Shown here: one piece after another, positions 12,189 through 24,000 of the stretch
Layout: each line of letters begins with the position of its first letter
Numbering within the stretch: position 1 is the stretch's first letter
Origin: Gamsiella multidivaricata
Taxonomy: Eukaryota; Mortierellomycota; Mortierellomycetes; Mortierellales; Mortierellaceae
Reading direction: 5' to 3'
Assembly (NCBI RefSeq): GCF_025024155.1
Contig: NW_026251824.1
Span: forward strand, 25,362 to 89,361
DNA: 64,000 nt
Notes under the pieces: generated by a model
What the model saw: the letters and a program-made list of their open reading frames with translations, nothing else
Told to the model about the DNA's origin: nothing
The model's database searches: none
Made by a program: the position numbers and the translations under genes

Positions 12189-12483
12189 GGCTCTCTCTAT
12201 CTCGCTCCAGACAAGTGGTTTGCGTGTGATTGTGGATGAACTGCCCATGTTAAGCAGCGGATGATATGTGCAGCATTTGGAGGCTCAGGCAGACAGGCAG
12301 GCTTGCTCCGTCCAAGGAAATCACAACAACAGGACAAACAAGGCTGAGGGGCAAATCTCATCTCTCATCACGCTCCTCTCATCTCTTTTTCCCCCTCTCT
12401 CCTTTCTTTTCTCTTTCTCTTCCTTCTTCTCTTCTTCCTACTTCCTCATCCCTCTCATCCCGCACCTTCCATCCCATCAAGCC
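11715..12483. promoter_or_regulatory. Elongase upstream region: (AT)n and CT-rich leader
   Basis: The 769 bp before the elongase start contain no supported gene. A perfect (AT)15 repeat lies at 12154-12183. From about 12360 to 12470 the strand is almost pure pyrimidine, dominated by TCTC and TTCC blocks, just before the ATG. Pyrimidine-rich 5' leaders are common in strongly expressed fungal genes; that is inference. Confidence 0.5.
12154..12183. repeat. (AT)15 dinucleotide microsatellite
   Basis: Thirty bases of perfect alternating A and T, about 300 bp upstream of the elongase start codon. Confidence 0.9.
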
Positions 12484-14035
12484 ATGGCCGCCGCATTCCT
12501 GGACAAGGTCAACTTCAGTCTTGATCAGCCCTTCGGCATCAAGCTCGACACTTACTTCAGCCAGGCCTATGAACTCGTCACCGGAAAGTCCATCGACTCC
12601 TTCCGCTTCCAAGAGGGCGTTACCCCGCTCTCGACCAACCAAGAGGTCGTCATGTGGACTATCACCTACTTCATCGTCATCTTTGGCGGCCGCCAGATCA
12701 TGAAGGGCCAGGAGGCCTTCAAGCTCAAGGGCCTCTTCATCCTCCACAACTTCCTGCTGACAATCGCGTCCGGTGCCCTGCTCCTCCTCTTCATCGAGAA
12801 CCTGGTCCCTATCCTTGCCAGACATGGTCTTTTCTACGCCATCTGCGACGCCGGTGCCTGGACTCAGCGTCTGGAGCTGCTTTACTACCTCAACTATCTC
12901 GTCAAGTACTGGGAGCTGGCCGACACTGTCTTCCTGGTTCTCAAGAAGAAGCCCCTTGGTACGTTATGCGCTGTCGTCAATCTTTCTGGATCAGGGAGGG
13001 TCTCTGTTTGTGTCTTTCTCTTTTATTTTGTTGGGATTTACTGTACACTTGCTGCAGGCGGATTTTGTCTGTGCTGCTGCTGTTTGATTGTCGATGCCGC
13101 GTGCAATCGCTCGTTATCACCAGCAGTTGCCACGCTATTCTTATTCTTTGTATCTGCATCAGTGTTCCACAACGAATTGAAGGCGTCTCGTCCCTGGCCT
13201 AATCCTAATCTATTCAGGATAAGATCGTCGTACCATTTCTTGTGGCTACACCAGATCTTCAGCTCAGGGACATGCTTGGGGAAAAACGAATTGTCCCCTT
13301 CCCATCTTTTCTTTTTCTTCGAATAAGGAGAAGCCAGATCAATTGCTCTCTCTCCCGATGATAGGCCTGCTCTGTTTTTCCTGTATTCAATTGGGAAAAA
13401 ATGACATCGTGCCTATCTTTCTCATGTTTTCCCGCTCAGGACCTGGGTCGTCGGAATAAGAAAAGAGATGTGGAGCCCTCTATGCCGTGTTCCTGAACTG
13501 CAGATCGCTGACGACGCTAACCTTCGTATCTTGCCTGATCTACGGTATCTCAATAGAGTTCTTGCACTACTTCCACCACTCGATGACCATGATCCTTTGC
13601 TTCGTCCAGCTCGGCGGCCACACCTCGGTCTCCTGGGTTCCTATCGTCTTGAACTTGACTGTCCACGTGTTGATGTACTACTACTACATGCGCTCTGCTG
13701 CCGGTGTCCGCATCTGGTGGAAGCAATACCTCACCACCCTTCAGATCGTCCAGTTCGTCCTCGACCTCGGATTCATCTACTTCTGCTCCTACACCTACTT
13801 CGCCTTCACCTACTACCCCGCCTTCCCCAACGCCGGCAAGTGTGCTGGTACCGAGGGCGCTGCGCTTTTTGGCTGTGGTCTGCTTTCCAGCTACCTTTTG
13901 CTCTTCATCAACTTCTACCGCCTGACCTACAACGCCAAGGCTAAGGCTGCCAAGGAGCGTGGAAGCAACTTCACACCCAAGACCGTCAAGACCAACGGTT
14001 CGGCCAAGAAGACCTCAAAGAGCAAGCACATCTAA
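12484..14035 (+). CDS. ELO-family fatty-acid elongase (MAELO-like)
   Basis: A 3-ketoacyl-CoA synthase of the ER that condenses malonyl-CoA with an acyl-CoA. Exons 12484-12958 and 13557-14035 encode 317 aa. The product resembles Mortierella alpina MAELO along its whole length as I remember it, including MAAA.LDKVNF at the start and KTSKSKHI at the end. Family marks are KYWELADTVFLVLKKKPL, the histidine box HYFHH at 162-166 directly after the splice join, MYYYYMRSAAG and QIVQFVLDL. Seven hydrophobic helices are apparent. The Lys-rich C-terminus (KKTSKSKHI) is a likely ER-retention signal. The 598-nt intron is long for this region. MAELO itself acts on saturated and monounsaturated chains; the same substrate range here is inferred. 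Confidence 0.96.
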
Positions 14036-14788
14036 GCACACGGCCACACAGACCAAATTAGACACTTGTATCTCAGGGTCAAGAGATCAGGAGCAGGAGC
14101 GGATCCAACCCCTACCCACGATGGGTTGTAAAAGCCGACGCATTTGCGAACTGGAGACGGAAACGAAAACGAGACCCAGTTCATCCCCTTGTACATCCCA
14201 CACGGACCATTATCCACCCGTAATATCATTATTTTTCGTCTTCCCTTCACCTTCTCTTTCGCTTCATTGTAATGTTTTGTTTTAGTTCGCTTGCTGCTTG
14301 CTTCTAGTTTTTTCTTTCTTTCAACCGCGACAATAGACCCCTCGGCCCGGCATGATACCACTCATCCTCGTCGTTTTATCATTATCTATTACATGAATAA
14401 AACCCCCTTCACTGCCACAAGTACAAGTATGGATCAAATCAGTGTTTTTTGTACGCCGTTGACACGACGCGACTTCAAAAAAAATGAACACGAACCAAGG
14501 TAGACCTTACTTAGAAGAGAGTTCTTTCAAAGTGTCACGAATGGCCTCTGCCAGCCGAACTATACGCCCAAGAGAGCTTGGGCGAAACCTTTCTTTCTCA
14601 TTCCTCTTTCATTCGCTTCTTTCATTCTTTCATTTCTTCTTTCTTTCATCGTCTCCTCCTACCTCTTCGCGTTTTTCCCCCAGGTATACCGAAGGTCTTC
14701 AACGCCCCCAATTTTGTATTCCGAAAAAAAACCCGTCAAGAAAGCAGCACACGACCCAAACACCAACCGCTACATCTTCCACGCAACA
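14036..14788. other. Intergenic region between elongase and epoxide hydrolase
   Basis: 753 bp with no supported gene. The first part is the elongase 3' region, with CATGAATAAAACC near 14393 as a possible polyadenylation signal. The second part is pyrimidine-rich (14590-14690) and precedes the epoxide hydrolase start. Confidence 0.5.
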
Positions 14789-16443
14789 ATGTCAAAGGAA
14801 TTTCATGTCACTTTCCTTGAGGATAGCTTTGTTTCCATCCATGAAAAGACTATCAGCGAGGGTGCAGGAGCCACACACGACCATTTTAAGAACGAAGTGG
14901 ACGAGGTCGGTGAAAAGGCTGCCTTCGACCCAGCAGTCCCTCGTCGGCTGGAACTCTCGGCTCGAGAATCCAACCTCCTTTCTTCGCTCAAGACCCGTTT
15001 AGCCGAAGCACGCTATCCAGATCAAATCGAGTCGGCAGGGTGGAGCTATGGCATGGAGTCCAACCTCCTCAAGACGCTCGTCTATGAGTGGAGGCACAAC
15101 TATGATTGGGCGAAGGAACTGGACCAGCTGAACAGCGATTACGAGCATTGGACCTGCAAAGTCAATGGACTGGACATCCACTACGTCCGGCACGACCCCT
15201 GGGCTGAGGAGGTACAGGATCCAGTGACGGGCAAACCCCTTCAGGAGCCCTTTGCCGGCAAGAAAATGGTTAATGAAAAAGGAGAAATCATCATGCCGCT
15301 GCTCTTGATCCATGGGTGGCCTGGCACCTGGTACGAATTCGGAAAGGTTATCGAGCTGCTAAAGAAGCGAGGACGCTTCCAGATCATTGTGCCTTCGCTT
15401 CCTGGCTTCGGATGGAGTCAAGGTACATATATACATTGCTACTTTGAAGCATGCAGCGATGTATCCGTGGAGGGAAGCCGGCAAGTGTATTCGTTACCCT
15501 GATATTGTCTTTCCTTCTCCATTATAGCACCATCGCAGAAGAAGTTTGGCGTGAGGGCTATGGCCAAAACCCTCCACGAGCTGATGCAGCACCTCGGCTA
15601 CAAGCACTACCTCGCGCAAGGCGGAGACTGGGGCGCCATCATCTCCCGCACCATCGCCACGCTCTACCCCGAGCACTGCCTTGCCATCCACGTCAACATG
15701 CTGCCCTGTCTGCCGCCGCGACCCTGGACGCGTCCGTTCCAGTTCGCAAAGGCCATCACCGGCTTCTTGCTGCCCTCGGTTGTCTACAAGAAAAATTCTC
15801 GCGAACGGGCCTCGATCGAGGGCCTCAAACGCTATGCAGCCGAGGAAGGCGCGTATTTCTTCATCCAGGCCACAAAGCCCCAGACGCTCGGACATGCCCT
15901 GACGGACTCGCCCGTGGGTCTGCTCTCCTGGTTGGGGGAGAAGTACTTGGATTGGGCAGATCTAGATCCTCTTCGTCCTGAGACCTGGCCATTTTCAAAG
16001 ACGGAGCTGTTGACGCAGGTCATGATCTACCATTCTACTCAGACAATTACTTCGTCGACCAGGATCTACTATGAGGCGTATCATAACCGTGACATCGACT
16101 GGTTGCTTCAGCAACCTGTCCCACCGAACGTGCTTGTTGGTGTGGGTGTCTGGAATAAGGAGCTCTTCATGGTCCCCAAAGCATGGGCCGAGTAAGTCGC
16201 CATGATTCGGATATGATATGCTTGACTGTTGTCAATGGCTAAACACTGGTGCACTCTTTTTGTCCACATCCTTCAATCGATAGCGACTGGATGAACGTCA
16301 TCTCGTGGCACGAATTCCCGAAGGGGGGACACTTTGCTGCGTTCGAGCGACCCGCCGAGTTCGAAAAGGAGATCACAGAGTTCTTCACACGGGAACAAGT
16401 ACTCGATCTTTTCACTGCCAAGCGCTACGGTCTCAAGATCTAA
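14789..16443 (+). CDS. Epoxide hydrolase, EHN plus alpha/beta-hydrolase fold
   Basis: Exons 14789-15422, 15528-16191 and 16284-16443 give 485 aa. The N-terminal 150 residues match the EHN domain of microsomal epoxide hydrolases (LKTRLAEARYPDQ, then GWSYGM..NLLKTLVYEWRHNYDW). The hydrolase core follows with the oxyanion motif HGWPG at about 175, PSLPGFGWSQ, the nucleophile elbow GGDWGA with Asp near 245, and the catalytic-His block KGGHFAAFERP near 449. These enzymes open epoxides to diols through a covalent Asp ester. No N-terminal membrane anchor is visible, unlike the mammalian microsomal enzyme. Position next to the elongase suggests, weakly, oxidised fatty acids as substrates. It is convergent with UTP11, with 142 bp between stop codons. 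Confidence 0.93.
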
Positions 16444-16585
16444 GCATCATAGCAATAGGTTTTGCACAAAAAGCTCATAGCTGGGCGCTTTTTTTAAAAT
16501 AGATCCAATGTCTATTGTGAAGCTATTGTACAGTTTATTGCGTGTATCCAACCAGAATGAGACCACCTCTTGATTCTGCTGCTTT

Positions 16586-17517
16586 CTACTTCTTGCGGTC
16601 CGCCTTCCACTTGTACTTGGCCAGACCATCCTTATCGACGCCAACCTTCCTCTTCCGACCCTTGAGCATCAAATTCTTTCTCAATGCCATTTCCTGCTCC
16701 AGTTTCGCCATTGTCTCCTCTCGTTCCATTCTCGAGGCCAGCTCGGTCAATGCACGCTCGCGTTCCTTGGCTGCAGCTTTGATGTCGGCCTTTTCGAGGT
16801 GTGAGACCGTCAGATCTTTCTTCAGCTGCTCTGTCCTAGGTCTGTTGAACTTTCTGTACACGAGCTCCGGTGCGGTATCAAAGTGCTTTGCAGGATCAAA
16901 CGTCTTGACTGTAAAAGTGTTTTGTAGTATTAAGAAAATGAAATGTTAGTTGTCTGGATGTCCATGTTATTGCGACGGACGATTGAAAACGTTGAATAGC
17001 CAGATTGAGATCGTCTTCACATGCCTTCTTCCTCATTGTCAACGAAGACAACATGGTTCTTCGGCTTCTGTATCGTCTTGAAACTGCTGCTCCCCCCGAT
17101 CCTGTCCATATCTTCGTCCTCGTCCTCCTGATCCTCACGGACCTCATCGTCCAGAAGCACAAGTCCTTGCTGCATGCGTTCGATCCTCTTGCGTCCGATA
17201 TCCCGCTGCTGGGTCACATAGTTCATATCCTGGGTGTTGAGAAGCTTCAGAAAATCGCTCGAGAACTTCTCGTTACGCTCCACGAGATGGACACCATCCT
17301 TGGTCCGGGTGCTGATCATCTTGAAGTAGAATTCGTCCGGGTTGCGGAACGCAGCCTTCTCCCGCATCGCCTTGAGACGGTCCTGTTTAGAGTGATAGTC
17401 CCGTGCACGAGCGACATAGTCTTTTTTCTTCTCGAGGAGACCGTATTTCTGACGAGCCAAAGGTTGTGCACGCTCTTTGTGGTTGCGCCGCTGGACGGCA
17501 TTGCGAAGAGAAGACAT
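16586..17517 (-). CDS. UTP11: U3 snoRNP protein Utp11 (SSU processome)
   Basis: A nucleolar component of the small-subunit processome, needed for 18S rRNA maturation. Exons 17517-17025 and 16908-16586 give 271 aa, close to the usual 250. The start SSLRNAVQRRNHKERAQP is the highly conserved Utp11 N-terminus. FRNPDEFYFKM and KLLNTQDMNYV follow, and the C-terminus is a basic coiled-coil ending KYKWKADRKK. The exon join restores EEEVKTFDPAKHF only if the donor is GC: AAG|GCATGT at 17025/17024, with acceptor TTTTACAG. No GT donor nearby keeps the frame. It shares an upstream region with the Gemin2 gene. Confidence 0.94.
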
Positions 17518-17753
17518 GGCGGTGAAGGTATGTTGCGTTGTTTGATGGGTCCTGAAAAGAGTGGAGAACGATGGACGATGCGAAGTTCAAGAAAAAAAAA
17601 AAAAAATCGAAATAGGCAACAAACAAAGGACTGCTGGTTAAGGGGGGCTATCCTCTGATCCACCATATCCAGCTACGGGGCGCTAGCATAGCATTGGCCA
17701 CACACGACGCAAGTGACTCCCCCATCGCAAGAACAGGACAACGACGACCAACC
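17518..17753. promoter_or_regulatory. Divergent promoter of UTP11 and Gemin2
   Basis: 236 bp between two opposing start codons, with a 16-nt A-rich run near 17591-17606. Both genes act on small nuclear/nucleolar RNPs (U3 snoRNP and spliceosomal snRNP assembly), so a shared promoter could co-regulate them; this is inference from layout. Confidence 0.55.
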
Positions 17754-19091
17754 ATGGATGAGATGCTTCCCAGTTCAGGAGAGGAATACTTGCGAATGGT
17801 GAGGTCGGTGGCGAGTGTTGGGATGCATCAACTTAGCATTGTGTACCTGTCCACGCACTGACTGGACCCTTGTTGTTCTGCAACCTAGAGCGCAGGCACG
17901 GTCATGTCCCGCAGTCGTTGTAGCTCCAAAGGCACAAGAATACCTCTCCGTCAAAAACACGTCGCTAAAGTACAGGACTGACTGGAATTCATGTCACCCA
18001 GCGCCAAAGGGTTGTGCTCCAACAGCCGAGTGGAGGGAATGCTTCATGGACGAGTTTATGACCGCCCGTGCCAACTTCAAGGAGTACTCGCAGCGCCAGG
18101 GACGCCCAGAAAAACGGCGGAGGATACAGACCAGTTCATCCGTTGAGGATCAGCAGGATGGACAATGCCGGATATCTACTCATGATGGCTCGAATGAAAC
18201 ATCTTCGACATTACTGTCAACCGTCAACCCTGCAACTATTACACTTCCACAAATGTTCGACGAGCGAGGATGGCGCACACTTTTGTATGGATCGAATGTT
18301 GTATCGATGTCGGTACCAGGATCCACTGCGGCATCAACAACTACCACACTATTGACATCTACTCAAGAGTCTGAAGCAATACAGGCAACGGAGTCATCCA
18401 CACTACGGAGCCCAGGACAGGGGATGATGCCCCAGCCTCGGTTTCTTATGCGTCTCAATCAAGGCCACTTGATCCAGTTACTGAAGTATCATCTACGCTG
18501 GCTTGCAGAGGACGATGTCTCCGAGCAGGAAGTAAGTCTTTGCGATCCTGGTTGAACAACGCGCGTCTTTGTCCTTTGGATTTCAGGTTTTTAATAAGCG
18601 GACTAAACGTGTTTATATTGCTGCCTCGCGGATTTCTAGGGACGGTGGATGTACGCATTATTCCTGAAACTCGATCCACTCGTGGAATCCGACCAGACAT
18701 CCATTCTCAGGAGTCTGGCCAAGAAATGTGCACGTATCCGATCACATCTCAACGTAAGCACAACGTTTCCCCAATTGCCAGTTTTATGCTGTACCATGTT
18801 TGCTCTTCCTTCCTCTTTTATGGTGGATGGACCCAACAGGCGAAACATGGAAGGAGATAGAAACAAATCGTACGAAAATATCTTTTGCTCGAACAACCGA
18901 TAAAGATCAATGATGTCCTCTCCTCGTTCTGTACGTTAACAAACATCTTCGGCTTTAATTAATACATTTTCACCCGGATTCTATTTTTGATATCTGTTCA
19001 TTTTTAGAGCGACTCAGGGAGCAAGCTTGCAACCATCAACATGGTCATCACGATCGTAGCTCGGCTATTTGGCCAGAGTGACCTTGAGTGA
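17754..19091 (+). CDS. Gemin2 (SMN-interacting protein 1), snRNP assembly factor
   Basis: Gemin2 binds the Sm heteropentamer and SMN during spliceosomal snRNP assembly in the cytoplasm. Exons 17754-17803, 17889-18531, 18640-18753 and 19008-19091 give 296 aa. The joins reproduce human Gemin2 spacing exactly: EEYLRMVRAQARSCPAVVVA matches the human EEYLRRV...CPDVVVA region, and PAPKGCAPTAEWR follows. In the C-terminal helical domain come GRWMYALFLKLDPL, LAKKCARIR, and a final exon (INMVITIVARLFGQSDLE) equivalent to the human LLICLVSRYFDQRDL. A variable Ser/Thr-rich segment lies in the middle. Budding yeast has only a very divergent relative (Brr1), so this is a better-preserved member. The 254-nt last intron contains frames that I treat as chance. 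Confidence 0.92.
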
Positions 19092-21035
19092 ATCTCCTTC
19101 AATTAATAAAAAAGGGACATGCCACATGTTACATGCAACACGCAACATGCATACAACATGTACAGTGAAGCGAGATCCAATTGTAAATCTGAATGGATTT
19201 GTCTTGGGCGGCAACTGCATTATGCTGCACACTGTACACGTATTTCTTTGTCTACCATTTCCATGGTGCTCGTGGTTAGTCGTAGTCGTAGTCGTAGTCG
19301 TAGTCGTAGTCGATAATGATAGCACGCATGTGTTATGAAGTCAGAGCTCAAGAAATGACGATGACACTGCAGCTCAGGGCCTGGACAGGATGCCTTATTT
19401 TCATTTAATGAGCCGCAGGGGATTACGTGTATCTCAGGAGGGAGGGCAAGAATGAAAGGAGGGGGGAGGGGGACTGAGAATCGCCCTTGTTCCCCCTCCC
19501 CTTCTCCGTGGCACAGGGGGTGGGTGCTCGGACGCAACGATTGGATGGTCTAGGCGGTTCCCCCTTCGTGCTTCTTGGGAGAATGTGCTCTCATGGCACT
19601 CATTCGCGGGGTAGAGAGACAGGAACAAGGTCATGCATGCACGCGCTCTGCGGCAAAGGCAGTGTATTACAACCAGGGGGGAGCATTGAGGATGGGCAAC
19701 CGGATTGGATTTGGACAAAGCTCGTCATCTCCGCTGGGAATCCATGCACACGTGTCCATCGTTTACATTTCTCATTTCTCCCCTATGAATAGCCAACCTG
19801 CCGCCACGAGAGAAGGCCTACTTTTGTACTGTAGGCAACAAACAAGTATCTGCTGTACATGTACTTGTAAACAAGCAAAGTTCCCAGGCCACGTTTGTGT
19901 TCAAGGGTTCCACGCTTTATGCTTATTATACATGTTCATTCATTCCATTTCCATCGGTTGTTTGGGTGCTGTTTCCAGTTGGCTGTTCTTGGACCGAAGC
20001 TTGTTTTTCCCATCACCCTCCTTCGACAAAAGTCGACTTGAAGGAAGCCGTTTCCCGTCCTCGCTTCCTCGTACCGGCTGAAAAGAGCGAGAAGAGAGAA
20101 AGGGAAATAAAAAATAAAAAATGACGGGATCTGGGACACGATCCAGAGAGACTGCGAGATCTGGAACACGGCCACTGCCAGGCACCGATGCGGGACGAAT
20201 GAGCCTCCCTCGTATTCTCTCGCTCTCTCCCCTCCGTGCTGAAGGAGGGGGGGGGGAGAAAGGGGAAGGAGGGCAGGATACTGGCATACTGGCATATGGA
20301 TGCCCCCACCCACTCTTTTTTCATTCTTTCCCGCCCTTCTTTTTTTGAATATTCCCATATCACATCATTGTCTGTCTCTTCATACACGTCCACAGCAAAC
20401 AGCATTACAGCCTTTGTCCTCTTCTTTTCATCCGATCCTCCATTCCATCCATCAGCCCATCCCTCCTTCCTCCCCTTCTTCTCCTCCTCCTCCTCTCACC
20501 CTCTTCGCCACCCTCTGCTCGCCACTCGCTCACTCGCCCAATTGTCACCGCCTTTTCATATCCCTCCCCGGACTCGGCTTTCACACCTCCCCCTGGCACC
20601 CTCTCCACAGCCACCACCACCGCCGCTACCATCAACCACCACCTCCTAGCAAACAAAGAACCTTCCTTTCCTTTGCTTCTATTCCTCCCGCCCTTTTCAT
20701 TTCATCCTTTGCATCCCACTGTTGTGCCCCGACCATCCACATCTGTCCAGCCTTGTCGATTAACTATCCTTTTCAATCCTATCCCTTATCTTGCTCATCG
20801 ACATCGCGTGGTCAACAAACTGGAGTTGCTGGGGTCGTCCGATAAAGAGAGTGTGTGTGAATGAACAAAGAGCGAGAGTGAGTTCGTACAGTTGTCTTCA
20901 TGAAGTAAAGGGACGAAACAAAGGAACCAGGACGGCTGAGCTACGGACACATAACCCCCTCGCCCTTCTTCCCCCTCTCTCCCTCTGTCTTCCTTTATCC
21001 ATATTACCAACAACCAACAACCATTCATCCTAGCC
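19092..21035. other. 1.9-kb intergenic region with hexamer and CT-rich tracts
   Basis: No gene is supported. It contains a TAGTCG hexamer repeat (19277-19312), a G-rich block near 19440-19480, an AAAATAAAAAATAAAAAA stretch near 20102-20120, and a long pyrimidine-rich segment (about 20430-20720) that probably forms the 5' leader of the next gene. Several frames across the CT-rich part are long only because of low complexity. Confidence 0.5.
19277..19312. repeat. Hexanucleotide repeat (TAGTCG)6
   Basis: Six perfect copies in tandem. The repeat lies outside coding sequence, about 190 bp beyond the Gemin2 stop codon. Confidence 0.92.
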
Positions 21036-24000
21036 ATGGAGACATTGGCGCCACGGAACCCGCGGACGCGACACAACAGCAGGCCGACCCCTCCAGAGCT
21101 CCATCTGCTCGGCACACCAAAGTCGCTGCCATCTCAGGTCTCCAGCACCACTTCGCTCTCGAGTATAAATAGTCTACCCTCTCAACATCAGCATCAGCAA
21201 CAGCAGCAGCATGGACAGGCGCATCCAAGACAGCAGCTACCCTCTCATAACCATGATCTTCAAAGTAGGGGCAACACCGCTGGAAGTTCAACCCAGCTTC
21301 AGACCTACGGCGCCCATTATCCCTCCTATCGACCCTACACCCCCACCACCCCCACCACTCCAACGGCTCTGCACGCCTTGACGATGTCAATGCCTGCGAC
21401 TCCAACACTGGCCGCCATGGGATCTGGTTTCCCTGTGTCGCCTCGAATGGACCACTCACCCGCCTTTAGCAGTACCAGCACCAGCAACAGTAGCGGTCAG
21501 TCCAAAACCGTAGTGGCACCTAGTACAGCCGGAGGGCTACATCCATACACAAAAGCACAACGTGCTTCCAGTACACGGCGGGTGCCCAGCAGCGAGTCTT
21601 CACTGTACGATCCTTATCGATCGCGTCAACCAGGTGTTTCTGCGAATAGAGTTAAAAATGGTAAGAAAAACCCCAATGATTGATCAAGAACCGGAGACTC
21701 CGGGGAAGGGAGGGGGAGAGCTTAGATCTGAAATTCATGGGTGGCACTATGGAATCGGGGGTGGGGGAGGCATGTTCATTTCGAAGGACCATGCATGGTT
21801 AATATGTCCGAGATGGTTGAATTTGGTTAATTGTTTTCCCCCTTCAACATTTCGCCTCTAATGTATCGTGGCGACTCAATCGAGCGCGCGACATCTGGCA
21901 AAAAATATCATCGCCTCTCTCTATCAACACATACACATCTCGTTTTTTTTCTTTCATATCAACAACAAAAGGTTGGATAAAGGACGCGATAAAGCAATTA
22001 GATTGGGCAAACAAACAAACAGGTGGCACAAAAAAAAAAGAAAAAAAATCCCTCCCCCATCATGATTTCTCTCTTCGCAACTCTCCAGTGCGACTTTTGA
22101 GTTCATGTTGCGTGAGAAATGCGAGGAGGGGAAGAAGAAAATGCAATCGGCCGTGGCCTCGATCGAGCATAAGGGCATTCTGTCGTACACGTTACTGTAA
22201 ATGTATACTACAACAGGGGAGGAAGAACAGGCGCGGGCATAGATATAAAAAAAAAGCGCGACTAGAGAGACAGAGAAGGAGCCTTCTGCGTATTGTGTCG
22301 CCGCTGTTGGGTCCTTAAGCGAAAGGGGGCGGCTTGGTTTACAATAAGAACTGCTGAAGAAGAAGAAAAAAAAGGCGTACAAGTGCACTCATGTCTGCCC
22401 GGGTAGCAGAATGTTGTCTCGCTGCATCTGTCTGCTATTGCCCATCTCTCTGTCGTGCGACCTATTTACTTCCCATCACACCCAAGCATTCATATCTCTT
22501 AGTCTCCCATTGAAGAACATGGGCTCATGTAAGCCATTGTTGTAGCAATGTGAGGTGCTGGGGAAAAGGGAGAAACAGCGAGAATTAGGAGATATGGACA
22601 CCACACTGTAGTTCGTGATTCAATTGAGAGCATTTGAGGGAGAAGCAGTAAGAAGGAAGACTGCTGATGAGAGCACCAGCGATTACTATGGATCCCATAG
22701 GAGTGAAGAACTAGAAGCTGCGACATTTTTTTTCCTCGTCCATTTTACGGGTCCCAGCTGAACTTGGCAGCTTCTCCATCAAAGGGGGGACACCCTATAT
22801 TCACTTCTGGTTCCCTGACACTGTGCGCTGTTTATAGACTACCAAGCCCAATCCCCCCATACGACGACGCTCCCTCAGCAACCGCTGCCGTACTACAGCG
22901 GCCATGGGTCTTCTGAGGATGTGCACGATATCCCTCCTCATCTGGCAGACGACCCGGCATTTCCACTGGCCCCGCCTTCAATTGCACACAGGGAGGATCA
23001 CTACCGCCAATCTCCAACGCTGACTGCAAGCCAGACCCTTGCAGCAAGTTACAGCGCACGACCTGAATCGCCCTTCCAGGCGTACTTGCCATATCAACCC
23101 TACAGCAATCAGCAGGCGCTGCCATCGCCATCCATCATTGACGCATACCGGTCTAGTTCGAGTTATTCCTCGCCAGGACTGGGGCCTCTCCACACTGGCC
23201 ATGCTTATGAGGAACGGACTGAGCAAAAGGCAGATCCATACCGGTCTGCGTTCTCGCAATCGGCTCACAACCAGACCAACAGTCAGTGGTCAGGAAATGG
23301 GTCACCCAACCCCAACGATGATTTTTCATCCTCGTTTGAATCCCGGTTTTCGGGCTTGACTAACCAGCAGCATCAGCATAACAGTGGTAATAATAACACC
23401 ACACGATACCCGATGAGAGACCTGGCTGGCCAGGAATCGAGTCAAGCGCTGTCGAACTCATTCTACGAACCGGGCAACCCTCCAAAACGAGCTCCAACGG
23501 TCTCAAGCGAAACTGCAGCATCATGTGTGGCACCAACACTATCAGAGAAGGACAAGGACAAGGACACCTTGACGACCCTTGGCAACAAGGCGCAGATCAA
23601 TTCTCTGCAACAATCGTATACATCTCAACCCTCAAAGACGGAATTTTCAGGAACTAAGAAGCCCAGGACAGAAGAGGAAGAGGAGGACGAAGTGATCTTG
23701 CAGAAATTGGGCGTGATCAGTACCGACAGTGGTGCCTCTCGAAGCGGAGGCACTCGTAGCGGAACCACCTATGGCAGCGGGCGGTCGCGCAGAAAGGGAC
23801 AGTGGACAGACGAGTCTGAGGAGGAAAGCCAGGACCGGTCTCGAAGAAGACGAAGGGTCGGCCCTGGAGAGATGGAGAGTCAAAGGAGAAGGAGAATGAG
23901 GGGTCGCAGAGAAGATGACAGACAGAGGCGATGCTGCTGCTGCATTACGCGAACGTGCGCGTGCATTGCGTTCGGACTCCTGGTCTGCCTGGCAGTGACG

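Noticed and set aside
13468..13944. A 158-codon + strand frame overlapping elongase exon 2 in another phase, and a 148-codon antisense frame at 12379-12825.
   Set aside because: Both are shadows of high-GC third-position coding sequence in the elongase; the elongase frame has full family homology.
18841..18927. A protein-like stretch in the last Gemin2 intron (ETWKEIETNRTKISFARTTD) as an extra exon.
   Set aside because: Skipping it gives exactly the residue spacing of human Gemin2, with matching phase-0 ends; including it breaks the frame.
19277..19312. TAGTCG repeats as telomere-like or CRISPR-like sequence.
   Set aside because: Six perfect head-to-tail hexamers without spacers are a plain microsatellite; the unit does not match a known fungal telomere repeat.
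22670..22765. A TGATGA and a CTGA about 83 nt apart in the long LEA2-like intron, suggestive of a C/D-box snoRNA.
   Set aside because: The base before TGATGA is not a purine, no clear terminal stem is adjacent and no guide could be checked.
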